From contig BRXU01000003.1 of NCBI GenBank assembly GCA_030267565.1, positions 62,001 through 126,000 of the forward strand: DNA of 64,000 nt, read 5' to 3'. The notes beneath the pieces were generated by a model, which was given only the letters and a program-made list of their open reading frames with translations, ran no database searches and had not been told where the DNA came from. Position numbers and translations under genes: made by a program. This document shows positions 34,485 to 45,740 of the stretch, in pieces. Source of the DNA: Pleodorina starrii. Taxonomy: Eukaryota; Chlorophyta; Chlorophyceae; Chlamydomonadales; Volvocaceae. Every line of letters starts with the position of its first letter. The stretch's first letter is position 1.

Positions 34485-35978
34485 ATGAATATTCCAAGTG
34501 AGCACATTCGGCGAGCACAGGCGAACCCGGACGGGCCAGCAACCAATGGCATCATCCTAGAGATGCTCGGGCGGTATGATCGGCTGGAATCAGTCATCAT
34601 AAAGCTCGATAAGGACGTAGGTGTTATTAAGGCCTCCAACGACGATTTGAAGGAACGAGTGCAGCGACTGGAATGCGAGCGCCCCCAAAAGGCGGCGTCC
34701 TTCACGGACCGCGGTATTGTCGCCCCAAATGGTTTTCACTATCTGGACGCGGTGGTTATCATTACCGACAACAATGCGACGGAGGAGCTGGTCAGCGACG
34801 TGTTATACTCGCTGAAGCTCGTTAGGTCGCGAGAGCCAAAGCTAGTACAGCTCAGCAAGCCGGGGCAATCGGAGCGAGCCACAAAAGCATGGAGAGTGGA
34901 CATCGACTACAGGGACCGCCTGAAGTTTTTTACGGCGAGCCGCAGCCTCAGGGACCCGCACGGCTTCAGGGTCGACGACGCGCTCACGCGCGCCGGTCAG
35001 GCCGAAAGGTCTCGACTGAGAGAAGCGTGGAGGGAGATCAAGGAGCACCAGTGTTTCGCATGCTGGCGCAACGGAGCGGAGCTGTACTACCGGTCCAGCA
35101 ACGGGACCCCGCTGCAGCCGTACCATCCCAGCAGGGCAGCGAGCGAGGCGGGCAGCTTCGGGGCCACTGAAAATGGCAGGACGCCGGCTGAAGGCAGGGG
35201 CGAGGCGCCGCAGTCGGGCGTGGCGGCAGTCAACCGGGCGGCACCGCAGGCAGGTGAAATGAGGGACATCGGGTCAGCAGAGCAGGCAGCAAGGGCGGCG
35301 GTTACCGGCATGGAGCAACGGAATACCGGTGCAGCTGAACGGGCGGATGCGGGGACGCTGGCAGGTGCGGTACAGCAGGCAGGCGTGGCGGCAGGCACCG
35401 GCACGGCGTCGCGGGCAGGCCAGGCGCCCCCTGCTGTGCAACGGACGATGGCGGCAGCCGCAGCGCTGCCCCCCCCGCCCCCTCCACCACCTCCCCCTCC
35501 ACCCCCGCGGACGCAACAACCGCAGCAGACACCATCGCCGCCGAAACTTCTTACGTTCGGCAACAAGAACAAAGAACCTCCGGTGGAGCACCTGAGTGCG
35601 TCGAAGCCGAAGGCGCCCAAGAACCCGCGCGGCACAGAGCCAGTCGTCGGGCTCGCTTACGCAGCCGCACCCAGCACAATGGACCAGGCGCAACGCTTTC
35701 CGCTGGCCCCCCGCGACCCGCGACCCGGACCACTTGGCCGCATCAGCAGGGAGCAAGATGGGTGGAACAGAGTGCTTGCCAGGCGGGGCAGTGCGGAGGA
35801 GGAGCGCGGTATGCAGGGGGCGAGCGGCAGCGGGGTTGGACGTGATGGGCAAGCAGCGGGCAACGGCGGCGGGGGGCAGGGAATCGTTGGGGGGGGAGGC
35901 CAGGCCGCGGCGGGCACACACACCAACCCGTACACGCATCTGGAGGGGCTGGGTGAGATCGAATTGGAGCAAGCTTAG
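34485..35978 (+). CDS. LINE ORF1 protein (coiled coil, RRM-like)
   Basis: 497 codons from the first ATG (34485) to TAG (35976-35978). Residues 25-66 form a likely coiled coil with Leu/Ile/Val heptads. Residues about 80-185 resemble the RRM-like RNA-binding core plus C-terminal segment of L1-type ORF1 proteins (central RVDIDYRDRLKFF, then DDALTRAGQAERSRLREAW). The C-terminal half is low complexity: Ala/Gly/Gln-rich, with a polyproline run near nt 35470-35508. In L1 elements ORF1 proteins bind element RNA and form the retrotransposition particle with ORF2; that role is inferred here. No gag-type zinc knuckles are seen. The TAG stop is in frame with ORF2. Confidence 0.8.
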   Translation: MNIPSEHIRRAQANPDGPATNGIILEMLGRYDRLESVIIKLDKDVGVIKASNDDLKERVQRLECERPQKAASFTDRGIVAPNGFHYLDAVVIITDNNATEELVSDVLYSLKLVRSREPKLVQLSKPGQSERATKAWRVDIDYRDRLKFFTASRSLRDPHGFRVDDALTRAGQAERSRLREAWREIKEHQCFACWRNGAELYYRSSNGTPLQPYHPSRAASEAGSFGATENGRTPAEGRGEAPQSGVAAVNRAAPQAGEMRDIGSAEQAARAAVTGMEQRNTGAAERADAGTLAGAVQQAGVAAGTGTASRAGQAPPAVQRTMAAAAALPPPPPPPPPPPPPRTQQPQQTPSPPKLLTFGNKNKEPPVEHLSASKPKAPKNPRGTEPVVGLAYAAAPSTMDQAQRFPLAPRDPRPGPLGRISREQDGWNRVLARRGSAEEERGMQGASGSGVGRDGQAAGNGGGGQGIVGGGGQAAAGTHTNPYTHLEGLGEIELEQA

Positions 35979-38900
35979 GATCACGCGAGCCGAGGGTTAC
36001 GAGTCCTGCTTTGGAATGTGCACGGTCTGTTGGAAGGAGGCGTTTTCAAGCTCGACCGTTTGGGGATAAAAGCCTTTGTGACTAGTCACGACATCATCAT
36101 CGCTACCGAGGCTCACCTTACGGATTCCATTCCTGATAGCAGTGTGTTCCTCGAGGGCTTTCGCCTTTTGCGAGTGCAGAGATCCAGAGATGCCGTTCGT
36201 GCAGACTACGGTGGAGTGGTATTGTACGTGAGGGAGTCAGTCTTCAACGGGGTTACTACTGTTCGCAAGGACAATGACCTCCCAGGGTGTGAGATTCTTT
36301 GGGTGCGTATTTGGCTTGCATCGGGGGGCAGTATTTTGTTTGGAGCCTGTTATCTGGCACCCGAGGCGTCAAGAGTTTACCCTTCGGGGGGCCATACATG
36401 CACGCAACGCGCATCAGCGGCGGAGACTGTTTTCGCGAGAGTTCAGCAAGGCATTACCGATTTAAGGGAGGAAGGGGAGGACGTGCTGTTGGCAGGTGAT
36501 TTCAACGCGCGCCTTGCTAGTGCCGAGCGGGAAAGGCACAGGTCTTCACCCGCGGATCTCCCAGCATACGTACACGATGTGGCCGACTCAGAGCAACTAG
36601 CTGCACTTCATGAGTTCGTGGGTTTGCCAGGTATCGCAGGGCCTGAAGACCTTGAGGGGGTGCCGAATCGCAAGAGTGAAGACGCCGTCTGCAATTTCTT
36701 TGGTCATCAGTTGGGGGCTCTATGCAGGTCGCAAGGCCTGCTCGTGTTTAATGGCCGAGTGCAGGGAGATCGGGATGGAAGGTTGACGTTCCCCAAGGGA
36801 AAAGCCGGCGGAAGTATGATTGATCTTTTCGTTGGATCAATTGGTGCTTTTCGTCGCGCCACGTGGATGCGAGTTGGGGAGCTTTTCAGTTTGGACGGGT
36901 GGGAACCAACAGACCACCGCCCAGTGACCCTTGTGCTAGATGCTGAAGTCTGTGACCGACCAGGCGCTGCAGGCCCACCACGGAGAAGGCGAGTCGTCTT
37001 TGATGCCGCCCGGTACCGGGACTATGCACGTTATTTCGCCGAGGGGTCCCACGCCATGAGTGTTCTCAGTCAGATTGCGGGTGATTTGCAGAATGGCGTA
37101 TGTGATAGCACGGCAGCCGTGGATCGCATTGGGTCGCTCTTGCAGAAGGTAATGACCCGCGCTTTTGCGGGGCACAGGCCTGCAGGCATGCGACCTGGAG
37201 AGGGTATTATCTGGTGGAACGCGGATTGCCAACAGGCCCGTCAGCACATGCTCGTGGCTCGGGCGCAGCTTGGGGCCGGCCGAGTACTGAACAAATCTGG
37301 GCCTTTGTGGGTTGCTTTCTGTGAGGCGCGAAGTGCTTTTAACCGCGCGAAATGGCTCGCGCGTGCAGCGTACGATGAGGAGCGGATGCGTGAGTTCGTG
37401 ACGAAGTGCAGATATGATCAGCGTGCTCTATGGCGTGCTTTGGGCGGGAAGCTTAGGGAGCGTTGTGCTATTGAGGACATACAGGTGTTTCAGGAGCATT
37501 TTGCGTCACTTTTGAACGCAGGGGTTGGGGAGACGGGCGTCGAGGGGGCACACCGGCTCCTGAATTATATTACATTTTTAGGGGATAGTCTTGAGAATGG
37601 AGTGTGGCAAGCAGCTCGGGCAATCGCGGACAGGAAGGCGCAGGTGGCTAGCATACTAGACGAGCCTTTCTCGTTGGAGGAGGTGGCGCGTGCTGTGGGG
37701 AAGCTGCCAAATAGTAAGTCACCGGGACTGGAAAAAGTACCATCGGAGTGCTATCGTTACGCGCGCGTGCGGACTGTTGACGGGGAGGGGCGGCCCGGAC
37801 CCGAGGTCAACCAGGTCGTTCCGGTGCTCCATGTCTTGTTGGAGCATATCAGGACGTCGGGCGATTTCCCGCAGCAGTTCACGAAGACAGTGGTCACGCC
37901 TTTGCTTAAGAAAGGCGATCCGTTGGTGCCGGGGAATTATAGGGGAATCGCAGTAGGAGGGGCGCTGGCAAAGTGCTACGCGGCAGTGCTCCTCGACCGG
38001 CTTGTGAGGGCCGGGGAGCAACTGGCTCTACGTCACCCGAGTCAGGCAGGGTTCAGGCGCGGTTTCGGTACCTCGCATCATCTCTTCGTCAAGCAGCATC
38101 TCACTACGCGCCATAGGCGTGCTGGGGAGAAGCCATTGATCGTTGTGCAGATTGATTTCGAAAAGGCTTTTGATAAAGTGCCGCGTGAGCACATGTGGCT
38201 TCGTCTGCAAGAGAGGGGTGTTGGAGGGCCGATGCTGGCGGCACTGAAGAAAGCGTACGAGAAGGTGTCCATGGTGGTGAAGGTAAATGGGAGTGTGGGA
38301 GGGGAGTTTGAGTCACGGCAGGGTGTGAAACAAGGGTGCCCCCTTTCCACCGAGTTGTTTGGGCTCTTCATCGAAACGCTTGCCGACCTGATTGATGTAC
38401 ATGACGTGGTGAACGCTAGAGCGCGTAAGCACGAGACTCCCCTCGTGGGTGGCAAGTGCGTTTCCATCCTGCTGTATGCTGACGACGTTAGTTTGCTTGC
38501 GACCTCCCCGGAGCGTATGGTAGAGCTCCTTAATCTTGTCGATCTGTTCTGTGTGGCTTTTGGAATGCGACCCAATGTGTCCAAGTGTGAAAGGTTAGTC
38601 TTTGCGTGCAGCGATGATCTGCGGTCTCAAATTAGCACGGCGTGTGATGCGCAACTTCGACTTGCAGGGCAAGCCGTACCAGCCAAGGACAGCGCGCGCT
38701 ACCTAGGGTTGGTGTACGGGCCCGACCGATCTTTTTGCGCTTGCCGCCAACAATTGTGTGATTCGGCGCGATCTGCCTTGTTTGCTCTAAGTGCCAAGCT
38801 TGATAAGTTAAAGTTGTTCTCAGCTGATGTTCGGATGCGGTGTTTCACTACCCAGGTGCACGCCATTCTGTTGTATGGCTGTCAGGCGTGGGGCCCGTTT

Positions 38901-39608
38901 GTGATAGCAGAAGCGCTCGAAAGGGCTTCTTCTGGGAGGCGTCGTGATAACAACAACCTAGCGGAGGGCCTTTTCGAAGCTTGTTTGCGGGATGATGCGG
39001 TTCAACTACAAGTCATTTTTATGCGGCAGATTGTGGGGGCGGCGAGGCCTGCCCAACGGCTGCTGTTTGCCGAAATGGCACAGCTCCCGCTGCAGTACTA
39101 CATGGCCAAACAGGTTGTTGGTTTCTGGAATCGCGTCCGAAAGCAGGCTGGTTCTCTCGCGTTGGCGGTACTGCGGCAGGAAATACACGACGCACTTAAT
39201 GACCCAGCTGGGTCTGGCTGGGGTGCTGCAGTGTTGCGGTTGTTAACGTATCTCGAAATCGACATCTGGAGTGGGATGCCGCAGGACGTCAGTGGTTTTG
39301 ATAACCGCATCGATTGGTTGTTAAGTAAACCACTCCCCGAAGGAACGATTGTGACAGCGCTGAGGGAGCGGTTGATGAGTGGGTGGGAGCACGAGCGTTT
39401 AAGTGTACCGCCAGAGGCTTACCCTTCGGACGGGAAACAGCCGGGAGTTCAGATGGCGAAGTATAAGCACTGGATGGGTATGCCCTTTGCGTGGGCAGCG
39501 GCAATTATGTGGCCACAGCATGCTAGCGTTTTCATTCCGCGTGCGGCCCACCGCAAACTTTTGCAGTTTCGTTTGTGCTGTTGGGCGGTTGCGGCCAACA
39601 GATCGTGA
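35979..39608 (+). CDS. LINE ORF2: APE endonuclease and reverse transcriptase, no AUG start
   Basis: The frame is open from directly after the ORF1 TAG to TGA (39606-39608), 1209 codons. Numbering from 35979, the endonuclease shows WN (11-12), TE (43-44), GDFN (173-176), IDLF (281-284) and DHRP (312-315). The reverse transcriptase shows QAGFRRG, motif A QIDFEKAFD (D at 726), motif B GVKQGCPLS (about 782) and motif C YADD (833-836), then a YLG motif. All expected catalytic acids are present. The first in-frame AUG is at 36816, inside the endonuclease near its end, so the domain cannot be made from an AUG of its own. Expression by TAG readthrough, coupled non-AUG restart, or loss of an original sense codon are the alternatives. 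Confidence 0.85.
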   Translation, partial: DHASRGLRVLLWNVHGLLEGGVFKLDRLGIKAFVTSHDIIIATEAHLTDSIPDSSVFLEGFRLLRVQRSRDAVRADYGGVVLYVRESVFNGVTTVRKDNDLPGCEILWVRIWLASGGSILFGACYLAPEASRVYPSGGHTCTQRASAAETVFARVQQGITDLREEGEDVLLAGDFNARLASAERERHRSSPADLPAYVHDVADSEQLAALHEFVGLPGIAGPEDLEGVPNRKSEDAVCNFFGHQLGALCRSQGLLVFNGRVQGDRDGRLTFPKGKAGGSMIDLFVGSIGAFRRATWMRVGELFSLDGWEPTDHRPVTLVLDAEVCDRPGAAGPPRRRRVVFDAARYRDYARYFAEGSHAMSVLSQIAGDLQNGVCDSTAAVDRIGSLLQKVMTRAFAGHRPAGMRPGEGIIWWNADCQQARQHMLVARAQLGAGRVLNKSGPLWVAFCEARSAFNRAKWLARAAYDEERMREFVTKCRYDQRALWRALGGKLRERCAIEDIQVFQEHFASLLNAGVGETGVEGAHRLLNYITFLGDSLENGVWQAARAIADRKAQVASILDEPFSLEEVARAVGKLPNSKSPGLEKVPSECYRYARVRTVDGEGRPGPEVNQVVPVLHVLLEHIRTSGDFPQQFTKTVVTPLLKKGDPLVPGNYRGIAVGGALAKCYAAVLLDRLVRAGEQLALRHPSQAGFRRGFGTSHHLFVKQHLTTRHRRAGEKPLIVVQIDFEKAFDKVPREHMWLRLQERGVGGPMLAALKKAYEKVSMVVKVNGSVGGEFESRQGVKQGCPLSTELFGLFIETLADLIDVHDVVNARARKHETPLVGGKCVSILLYADDVSLLATSPERMVELLNLVDLFCVAFGMRPNVSKCERLVFACSDDLRSQISTACDAQLRLAGQAVPAKDSARYLGLVYGPDRSFCACRQQLCDSARSALFALSAKLDKLKLFSADVRMRCFTTQVHAILLYGCQAWGPFVIAEALERASSGRRRDNNNLAEGLFEACLRDDAVQLQVIFMRQIVGAARPAQRLLFAEMAQLPLQYYMAKQVVGFWNRVRKQAGSLALAVLRQEIHDALNDPAGSGWGAAVLRLLTYLEIDIWSGMPQDVSGFDNRIDWLLSKPLPEGTIVTALRERLMSGWEHERLSVPPEAYPSDGKQPGVQMAKYKHWMGMPFAWAAAIMWPQHASVFIPRAAHRKLLQFRLCCWAVAANRS

Positions 39609-39851
39609 GTGGGCAGAGTTCATGTCCCTAGGACTGAGCGAAAATGTCCCTGCTGCGTTGCGGATGGTCAAATAGAGGACGAGAAGCATGTCCTAATGGA
39701 GTGCCCTGCTTATAGTAGCATCCGCGCGGATGAAGGGTTTCCTCAATTCGAGGGTATGGAGGAAGCGATGAGATGGGATCCTCCCCGTTTGGCGAAGATG
39801 CTTGAGCGCATTTGGGCCCACCGCAACTCAATTGTCCCCTTTGGCCGCTAG
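39609..39851 (+). pseudogene. LINE ORF2 C-terminal zinc-knuckle segment, cut off by TGA
   Basis: This continues in the same frame as ORF2 after the TGA at 39606. It contains PRTERKCPCC, then EDEKHVLMECP, giving a C-x2-C...H-x4-C knuckle typical of the end of LINE ORF2 proteins, and stops at TAG 39849-39851. The TGA follows TCG, so a CGA to TGA change at a CpG is a simple origin. Whether the element is dead or the stop is read through cannot be told from one copy. Confidence 0.75.
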
Positions 39852-39985
39852 TATCCCCCTCTCCTGCATGGGCGGTGTTTCTACTGTCGTGCTTTTAGGC
39901 GTTTTAGTTCCCTTGGGCCCTCGGCTCGTATGGGCTTTTGTTCATGAGAGGGGCACGCACCCCCAACCATGTAACAAACACACAC

Positions 39986-39999
39986 ACAAATGCGCACGC
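39986..39999. repeat. LINE target-site duplication, right copy
   Basis: ACAAATGCGCACGC, identical to 34266-34279. Normal subrepeat sequence (ATTAAAAGGTACGC) follows. Confidence 0.85.
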
Positions 40000-40163
40000 A
40001 TTAAAAGGTACGCATGTTGCTGGCCAGAGAGACAGACGAGGAAGGAGTCAATTGATACACTTTTTAACCGCTTACAAATGCGCACGCAACCTTACACAGC
40101 TGCCCAGCCGGCATCATGATTCCCTACTGTGAGAAACACTGTCATATCCAAGGAAAAAAGCGT

Positions 40164-40235
40164 TTCGCTACCGGCACTCGAACCCGGGTCTCGAGAGTGA
40201 GAATCTCGTATCCTAACCGCCTAGACTATAGCGAT
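40164..40235 (-). pseudogene. tRNA-Glu, damaged
   Basis: The T stem has a G-G mismatch at the loop-closing pair (plus strand CCGGCACTCG) and the first acceptor pair is lost (GCGATT). It is the Glu copy of the LINE-bearing unit. Confidence 0.6.
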
Positions 40236-41138
40236 TACATGGCCTGGACAACAACGCAATAATTGGTATCAACGCATGGTAAGTATGCGCTGCCCTTGCC
40301 GGGCAGCACAACTGGTCGAATCCCACGTGTACGGCTTGCAGGCGCACATGTGTCTACATGGCCTCGCTCGGTAGCCGGCCACATGTAAGAAAGGAAGGCA
40401 GACCCATGACATTATGTCAAACATGAAGCACCCATCCCTACTTGTGTATTTCAGGATATGATGACCTAGTCTGGCATAGGGATGCAGCTCTTTTAGAATA
40501 TAATTTTAGTAGAATTATTAGAACTTAGAGAAGAATCATCGATGAGCGTTTGGGAGATTCTAGTGTCGTCCTTTTCTCATGCCTCGAAACCAATGCCTGT
40601 CATAAATTAAGGCGACAGACCAAAGTCATTTCCACCCATCCAAAATGGCCGATTCTGGTACCGGGTCGTCAAAGACCACTAGTAAGAAGGATACATACAC
40701 TTATGGCACGTGTGAGGTTGATGTGGCGGCCTATCATGACACTTTGAAGGGTGCCAAAGCAAAGAAAAGCACTGTATGGTGGTCACCTTTCACCGTGCTT
40801 CTACTCGAGGGTGTTGTACAGCTTATGTGCACCGTCCATGATTGTAAAATTGGTAGTCCATGTAGATTACTATCTTATTAAATATAAACTTATCCCAAGC
40901 CCAATGAGTGCGTTCTCCAGTTGCCCTTGTCAATTTCTTTCATGGAATGGTTCTGGGGATTTCCTGTCAAGGGCCGGCTTAGGCAAGGCTCTTAATAGCT
41001 GCTGCACGCATTAACCAATACTGCAATATTTGCAGGCATGAAAAACATAGAAGACCCTACAATAGAACGTTTCACTAATGTTCTACTTTTTGACTTTGAA
41101 ATACCTGGGTGATGAGTCTCACCCATTAAAACTCCTAT

Positions 41139-41207
41139 TGACCCCAGTGGGACTTGAACCAACCTTCGGATTTGGAATCCGCTGCCCCACCATTGGGCCA
41201 TGGAGCC
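41139..41207 (-). pseudogene. tRNA-Trp with 3-nt deletion
   Basis: Same deletion as at 15783; first Trp copy after the LINE. Confidence 0.7.
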
Positions 41208-41775
41208 GCTGCTCATCGGAATAAAAGTCCTCATCCTGAATACATGCAGAATGCTTGCAACCGCATCATGTGTGTTGACCCATGTGTTGCTGGCAAGGAA
41301 TGCAGGCCGCAACACTGTGCTGCGGCCATCCTCTGGTTGGAATCCACACATGGGATTTAAAACATACCCGCACATACCTGGGCCGGCTGCTGAATTTCTT
41401 TCATGGTACTTTCTTTCTGGGGATTTCCTGTCAAAGGGCCGGCTTAGGCAAAGGCTTTTAGCTACCGCATGCGTGGGCCTTTTGTTCCCTCTTTACGTGA
41501 CGTGTTCATTGATGGGCATCGCATTGCTTCCTCATGTACTTGCTCATACATGTGCCTCTCCTGAATGAAGGAGTTTGGCATCCATATGTCTTTGACGATG
41601 GTGCGGTTTGAACCCACACCTATACATACCGAAATGTTTCCTCCCTGAACTAATCCACGAAGTACAGAATTTCTGCACCTTTACTTCTCCGAAACTGCCC
41701 ACCTTACGTTGAGCCGGCCTCATCTAGAAGTGCAATCAAAATGTGTGGACACTATTTATGCTTGTAGTGAGGTTT

Positions 41776-41951
41776 TTAAAAGGTACGCATGTTGCTGGCC
41801 AGAGAGACAGACGAGGAAGGAGTCAATTGATACACTTTTTAACCGCTTACAAATGCGCACGCATTAAAAGGTACGCATGTTGCTGGCCAGAGAGACAGAC
41901 GAGGAAGGAGTCAATTGATACACTTTTTAACCGCTTACAAATGCGCACGCA
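41776..41951. repeat. Doubled 88-bp subrepeat (representative)
   Basis: The segment from TTAAAAGGTACGCATG to ACAAATGCGCACGCA is present twice in tandem. The same doubling starts at 43627, 45490, 47353, 49216 and 52859, and is split by the LINE at 34193-34279 and 40000 onward. Both copies usually carry TGTTGCTGG, while single-copy units carry TGTCGCTGG. Confidence 0.9.
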
Positions 41952-42026
41952 ACCTTACACAGCTGCCCAGCCGGCATCATGATTCCCTACTGTGAGAAAC
42001 ACTGTCATATCCAAGGAAAAAAGCGT

Positions 42027-42098
42027 TTCGCTACCGGGACTCGAACCCGGGTCTCGAGAGTGAGAATCTCGTATCCTAACCGCCTAGACTATAGCGAA
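42027..42098 (-). tRNA. tRNA-Glu(CTC), intact
   Basis: Mature sequence as at 16582. Confidence 0.9.
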
Positions 42099-42989
42099 TA
42101 CATGGCCTGGACAATAACGCAATAATTGGTATCAACGCATGGTAAGTATGCGCTGCCCTTGCCGGGCAGCACAACTGGTCGAATCCCACGTGTACGGCTT
42201 GCAGGCGCACATGTGTCTACATGGCCTCGCTCGGTAGCCGGCCACATGTAAGAAAGGAAGGCAGACCCATGACATTATGTCAAACATGAAGCACCCATCC
42301 CTACTTGTGTATTTCAGGATATGATGACCTAGTCTGGCATAGGGATGCAGCTCTTTTAGAATATAATTTTAGTAGAATTATTAGAACTTAGAGAAGAATC
42401 ATCGATGAGCGTTTGGGAGATTCTAGTGTCGTCCTTTTCTCATGCCTCGAAACCAATGCCTGTCATAAATTAAGGCGACAGACCAAAGTCATTTCCGCCC
42501 ATACAAAATGGCCGATTCTGGTACCGGGTCGTCAAAGACCACTAGTAAGAAGGATACATACACTTATGGCACGTGTGAGGTTGATGTGGCGGCCTATCAT
42601 GACACTTTGAAGGGTGCCAAAGCAAAGAAAAGCACTGTATGGTGGTCACCTTTCACCGTGCTTCTACTCGAGGGTGTTGTACAGCTTATGTGCACCGTCC
42701 ATGATTGTAAAATTGGTAGTCCATATAGATTACTATCTTATTAAATATAAACTTATCCCAAGCCCAATGAGTGCGTTCTCCAGTTGCCCTTGTCAATTTC
42801 TTTCATGGAATGGTTCTGGGGATTTCCTGTCAAGGGCCGGCTTAGGCAAGGCTCTTAATAGCTGCTGCACGCATTAACCAATACTGCAATATTTGCAGGC
42901 ATGAAAAACATAATAGAACGTTTCACTAATGTTCTACTTTTTGACTTTGAAATACCTGGGTGATGAGTCTCACCCATTAAAACTCCTAT

Positions 42990-43058
42990 TGACCCCAGTG
43001 GGACTTGAACCAACCTTCGGATTTGGAATCCGCTGCCCCACCATTGGGCCATGGAGCC
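42990..43058 (-). pseudogene. tRNA-Trp with 3-nt deletion
   Basis: As at 15783. This unit also lost 12 bp about 80 bp away (AACATAATAGAACG at 42907). Confidence 0.7.
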
Positions 43059-43877
43059 GCTGCTCATCGGAATAAAAGTCCTCATCCTGAATACATGCAG
43101 AATGCTTGCAACCGCATCATGTGTGTTGACCCATGTGTTGCTGGCAAGGAATGCAGGCCGCAACACTGTGCTGCGGCCATCCTCTGGTTGGAATCCACAC
43201 ATGGGATTTAAAACATACCCGCACATACCTGGGCCGGCTGCTGAATTTCTTTCATGGTACTTTCTTTCTGGGGATTTCCTGTCAAAGGGCCGGCTTAGGC
43301 AAAGGCTTTTAGCTACCGCATGCGTGGGCCTTTTGTTCCCTCTTTACGTGACGTGTTCATTGATGGGCATCGCATTGCTTCCTCATGTACTTGCTCATAC
43401 ATGTGCCTCTCCTGAATGAAGGAGTTTGGCATCCATATGTCTTTGACGATGGTGCGGTTTGAACCCACACCTATACATACCGAAACGTTTCCTCCCTGAA
43501 CTAATCCACGGAGTACAGAATTTCTGCACCTTTACTTCTCCGAAACTGCCCACCTTACGTGGAGCCGGCCTCATCTAGAAGTGCAATCAAAATGTGTGGA
43601 CACTATTTATGCTTGTAGTGAGGTTTTTAAAAGGTACGCATGTTGCTGGCCAGAGAGACAGACGAGGAAGGAGTCAATTGATACACTTTTTAACCGCTTA
43701 CAAATGCGCACGCATTAAAAGGTACGCATGTTGCTGGCCAGAGAGACAGACGAGGAAGGAGTCAATTGATACACTTTTTAACCGCTTACAAATGCGCACG
43801 CAACCTTACACAGCTGCCCAGCCGGCATCATGATTCCCTACTGTGAGAAACACTGTCATATCCAAGGAAAAAAGCGT

Positions 43878-43949
43878 TTCGCTACCGGGACTCGAACCCG
43901 GGTCTCGAGAGTGAGAATCTCGTATCCTAACCGCCTAGACTATAGCGAA
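43878..43949 (-). tRNA. tRNA-Glu(CTC), intact
   Basis: Mature sequence as at 16582. The 5' flank here switches to the ACTACACAATAATCCGTAAC type kept by most later units. Confidence 0.9.
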
Positions 43950-44852
43950 TACATGGCCTGGACAACTACACAATAATCCGTAACAACGCATGGTAAGTAT
44001 GCGCTGCCCTTGCCGGGCAGCACAACTGGTCGAATCCCACGTGTACGGCTTGCAGGCGCACATGTGTCTACATGGCCTCGCTCGGTAGCCGGCCACATGT
44101 AAGAAAGGAAGGCAGACCCATGACATTATGTCAAACATGAAGCACCCATCCCTACTTGTGTATTTCAGGATATGATGACCTAGTCTGGCATAGGGATGCA
44201 GCTCTTTTAGAATATAATTTTAGTAGAATTATTAGAACTTAGAGAAGAATCATCGATGAGCGTTTGGGAGATTCTAGTGTCGTCCTTTTCTCATGCCTCG
44301 AAACCAATGCCTGTCATAAATTAAGGCGACAGACCAAAGTCATTTCCACCCATCCAAAATGGCCGATTCTGGTACCGGGTCGTCAAAGACCACTAGTAAG
44401 AAGGATACATACACTTATGGCACGTGTGAGGTTGATGTGGCGGCCTATCATGACACTTTGAAGGGTGCCAAAGCAAAGAAAAGCACTGTATGGTGGTCAC
44501 CTTTCACCGTGCTTCTACTCGAGGGTGTTGTACAGCTTATGTGCACCGTCCATGATTGTAAAATTGGTAGTCCATGTAGATTACTATCTTATTAAATATA
44601 AACTTATCCCAAGCCCAATGAGTGCGTTCTCCAGTTGCCCTTGTCAATTTCTTTCATGGAATGGTTCTGGGGATTTCCTGTCAAGGGCCGGCTTAGGCAA
44701 GGCTCTTAATAGCTGCTGCACGCATTAACCAATACTGCAATATTTGCAGGCATGAAAAACATAGAAGACCCTACAATAGAACGTTTCACTAATGTTCTAC
44801 TTTTTGACTTTGAAATACCTGGGTGATGAGTCTCACCCATTAAAACTCCTAT

Positions 44853-44921
44853 TGACCCCAGTGGGACTTGAACCAACCTTCGGATTTGGAATCCGCTGCC
44901 CCACCATTGGGCCATGGAGCC
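44853..44921 (-). pseudogene. tRNA-Trp with 3-nt deletion
   Basis: As at 15783. Confidence 0.7.
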
Positions 44922-45740
44922 GCTGCTCATCGGAATAAAAGTCCTCATCCTGAATACATGCAGAATGCTTGCAACCGCATCATGTGTGTTGACCCATGTG
45001 TTGCTGGCAAGGAATGCAGGCCGCAACACTGTGCTGCGGCCATCCTCTGGTTGGAATCCACACATGGGATTTAAAACATACCCGCACATACCTGGGCCGG
45101 CTGCTGAATTTCTTTCATGGTACTTTCTTTCTGGGGATTTCCTGTCAAAGGGCCGGCTTAGGCAAAGGCTTTTAGCTACCGCATGCGTGGGCCTTTTGTT
45201 CCCTCTTTACGTGACGTGTTCATTGATGGGCATCGCATTGCTTCCTCATGTACTTGCTCATACATGTGCCTCTCCTGAATGAAGGAGTTTGGCATCCATA
45301 TGTCTTTGACGATGGTGCGGTTTGAACCCACACCTATACATACCGAAATGTTTCCTCCCTGAACTAATCCACGGAGTACAGAATTTCTGCACCTTTACTT
45401 CTCCGAAACTGCCCACCTTACATTGAGCCGGCCTCATCTAGAAGTGCAATCAAAATGTGTGGACACTATTTATGCTTGTAGTGAGGTTTTTAAAAGGTAC
45501 GCATGTTGCTGGCCAGAGAGACAGACGAGGAAGGAGTCAATTGATACACTTTTTAACCGCTTACAAATGCGCACGCATTAAAAGGTACGCATGTTGCTGG
45601 CCAGAGAGACAGACGAGGAAGGAGTCAATTGATACACTTTTTAACCGCTTACAAATGCGCACGCAACCTTACACAGCTGCCCAGCCGGCATCATGATTCC
45701 CTACTGTGAGAAACACTGTCATATCCAAGGAAAAAAGCGT

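Larger units (their letters stand above)
34280..39985 (+). mobile_element. Full-length LINE (non-LTR) retrotransposon, about 5.7 kb
   Basis: The order is a 5' untranslated region beginning with an 8-bp minisatellite, ORF1 (34485-35978), ORF2 with endonuclease and reverse transcriptase (35979-39608), a zinc-knuckle tail (39609-39851), a 134-bp 3' region and a short A/CA-rich end (AACAAACACACACAC). It has no LTRs. A 14-bp target-site duplication flanks it, as expected of target-primed reverse transcription. It sits in the first of two 88-bp subrepeats of an array unit. The APE endonuclease plus terminal CCHC-like knuckle suggests an L1-like clade, but I cannot place it without a phylogeny. The whole coding part is one frame interrupted by TAG and TGA. 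Confidence 0.93.

Noticed and set aside
36936..39689. Minus-strand and alternate-frame frames of 60-168 codons over the LINE ORF2
   Set aside because: They are shadows of a strongly supported coding frame and show no motifs.
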